Assembly: GCA_002842345.1 (NCBI GenBank)
Contig: PHCU01000032.1
Location: forward strand, 1 to 36,888
Length of the DNA stretch: 36,888 nucleotides
DNA from: Betaproteobacteria bacterium HGW-Betaproteobacteria-12
GTDB taxonomy: Bacteria > Pseudomonadota > Gammaproteobacteria > Burkholderiales > Rhodocyclaceae
Direction of reading: 5' to 3'
The position numbers were made by a program, and so were the translations under genes. The notes under the pieces were generated by a model. The model was not told the origin of the DNA. It made no database searches and saw only the letters and a list, made by a program, of their open reading frames with translations. How positions within the stretch are numbered: position 1 is the stretch's first letter; each line of letters opens with the position of its first letter. Of the stretch, positions 36,817 through 36,888 are shown one piece after another.

Positions 36817-36888
36817 GCGGCAGTAGCTCAGTTGGTAGAGCGCAACCTTGCCAAGGTTGAGGTCGAGAGTTCGAGACTCTTCTGCCGC
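36817..36888 (+). tRNA. tRNA-Gly (anticodon GCC)
   Basis: The acceptor arms GCGGCAG (36817-36823) and CTGCCGC (36882-36888) pair fully; the D arm contains AGCTCAGTTGGTAGAGC, and the anticodon arm CAACC-TTGCCAA-GGTTG gives anticodon GCC at 36850-36852. The T arm is GAGAGTTCGAGACTC-like. The window ends on the last acceptor base, so the discriminator base and any CCA are outside. The arrangement after pgsA is common in proteobacteria. Confidence 0.95.

Overview
The window is a GC-rich bacterial chromosome segment of a betaproteobacterium, most likely of the Rhodocyclales (Dechloromonas/Azonexus/Azospira-like). This placement rests on gene order and family types, not on a database search: maf-yceD-rpmF-plsX-fabHDG-acpP-fabF, then rpoE-rseC-mucD-lepA-lepB-rnc-era-recO-pdxJ-acpS-nagZ, plus an EarP-type (arginine-rhamnosylated) EF-P system. 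Almost all of it is housekeeping DNA. I see no CRISPR array, prophage, insertion sequence or defence island.

Layout. 1-740 is the 3' part of an nhaD-type Na+/H+ antiporter, closed by a terminator. 939-6617 is a looser accessory stretch: creA and a YaiI-family gene, an exported beta-helix protein, an exported metallo-beta-lactamase-fold enzyme, a GFA-type protein, a VOC/glyoxalase-fold protein, two small uncharacterised proteins and an SRPBCC protein. 6762-9709 (minus strand) is a two-gene signalling operon: an HD-GYP c-di-GMP phosphodiesterase followed by a PAS histidine kinase. 9962-11247 (minus) holds an RsmI-like methyltransferase and maf.

11305-17401 is the fatty-acid/phospholipid cluster, headed by a good sigma70-type promoter and punctuated by hairpins between rpmF and plsX and between acpP and fabF. 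A ygfX-like gene starts inside the terminator behind fabF and converges on nadB. rpoE diverges from nadB and leads an envelope-stress cluster (rpoE, rseC, mucD, a glutaredoxin-like gene) in which rseA and rseB are absent. lepA to corA follow as a tightly packed run with many 4-base ATGA overlaps, coupling translation, protein export, RNA processing, ribosome assembly, recombination, vitamin B6, ACP activation and murein recycling.

The last part has argC, efp and earP on the minus strand and a family-5 uracil-DNA glycosylase, uvrC, pgsA and tRNA-Gly(GCC) on the plus strand. The most notable observation is that efp is interrupted by an exact 11-bp tandem duplication. It shifts the frame before Arg32, the residue that the intact neighbouring EarP should modify. 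The shifted frame stops on a TGA that overlaps an internal ATG, from which a 147-residue C-terminal fragment could be made.
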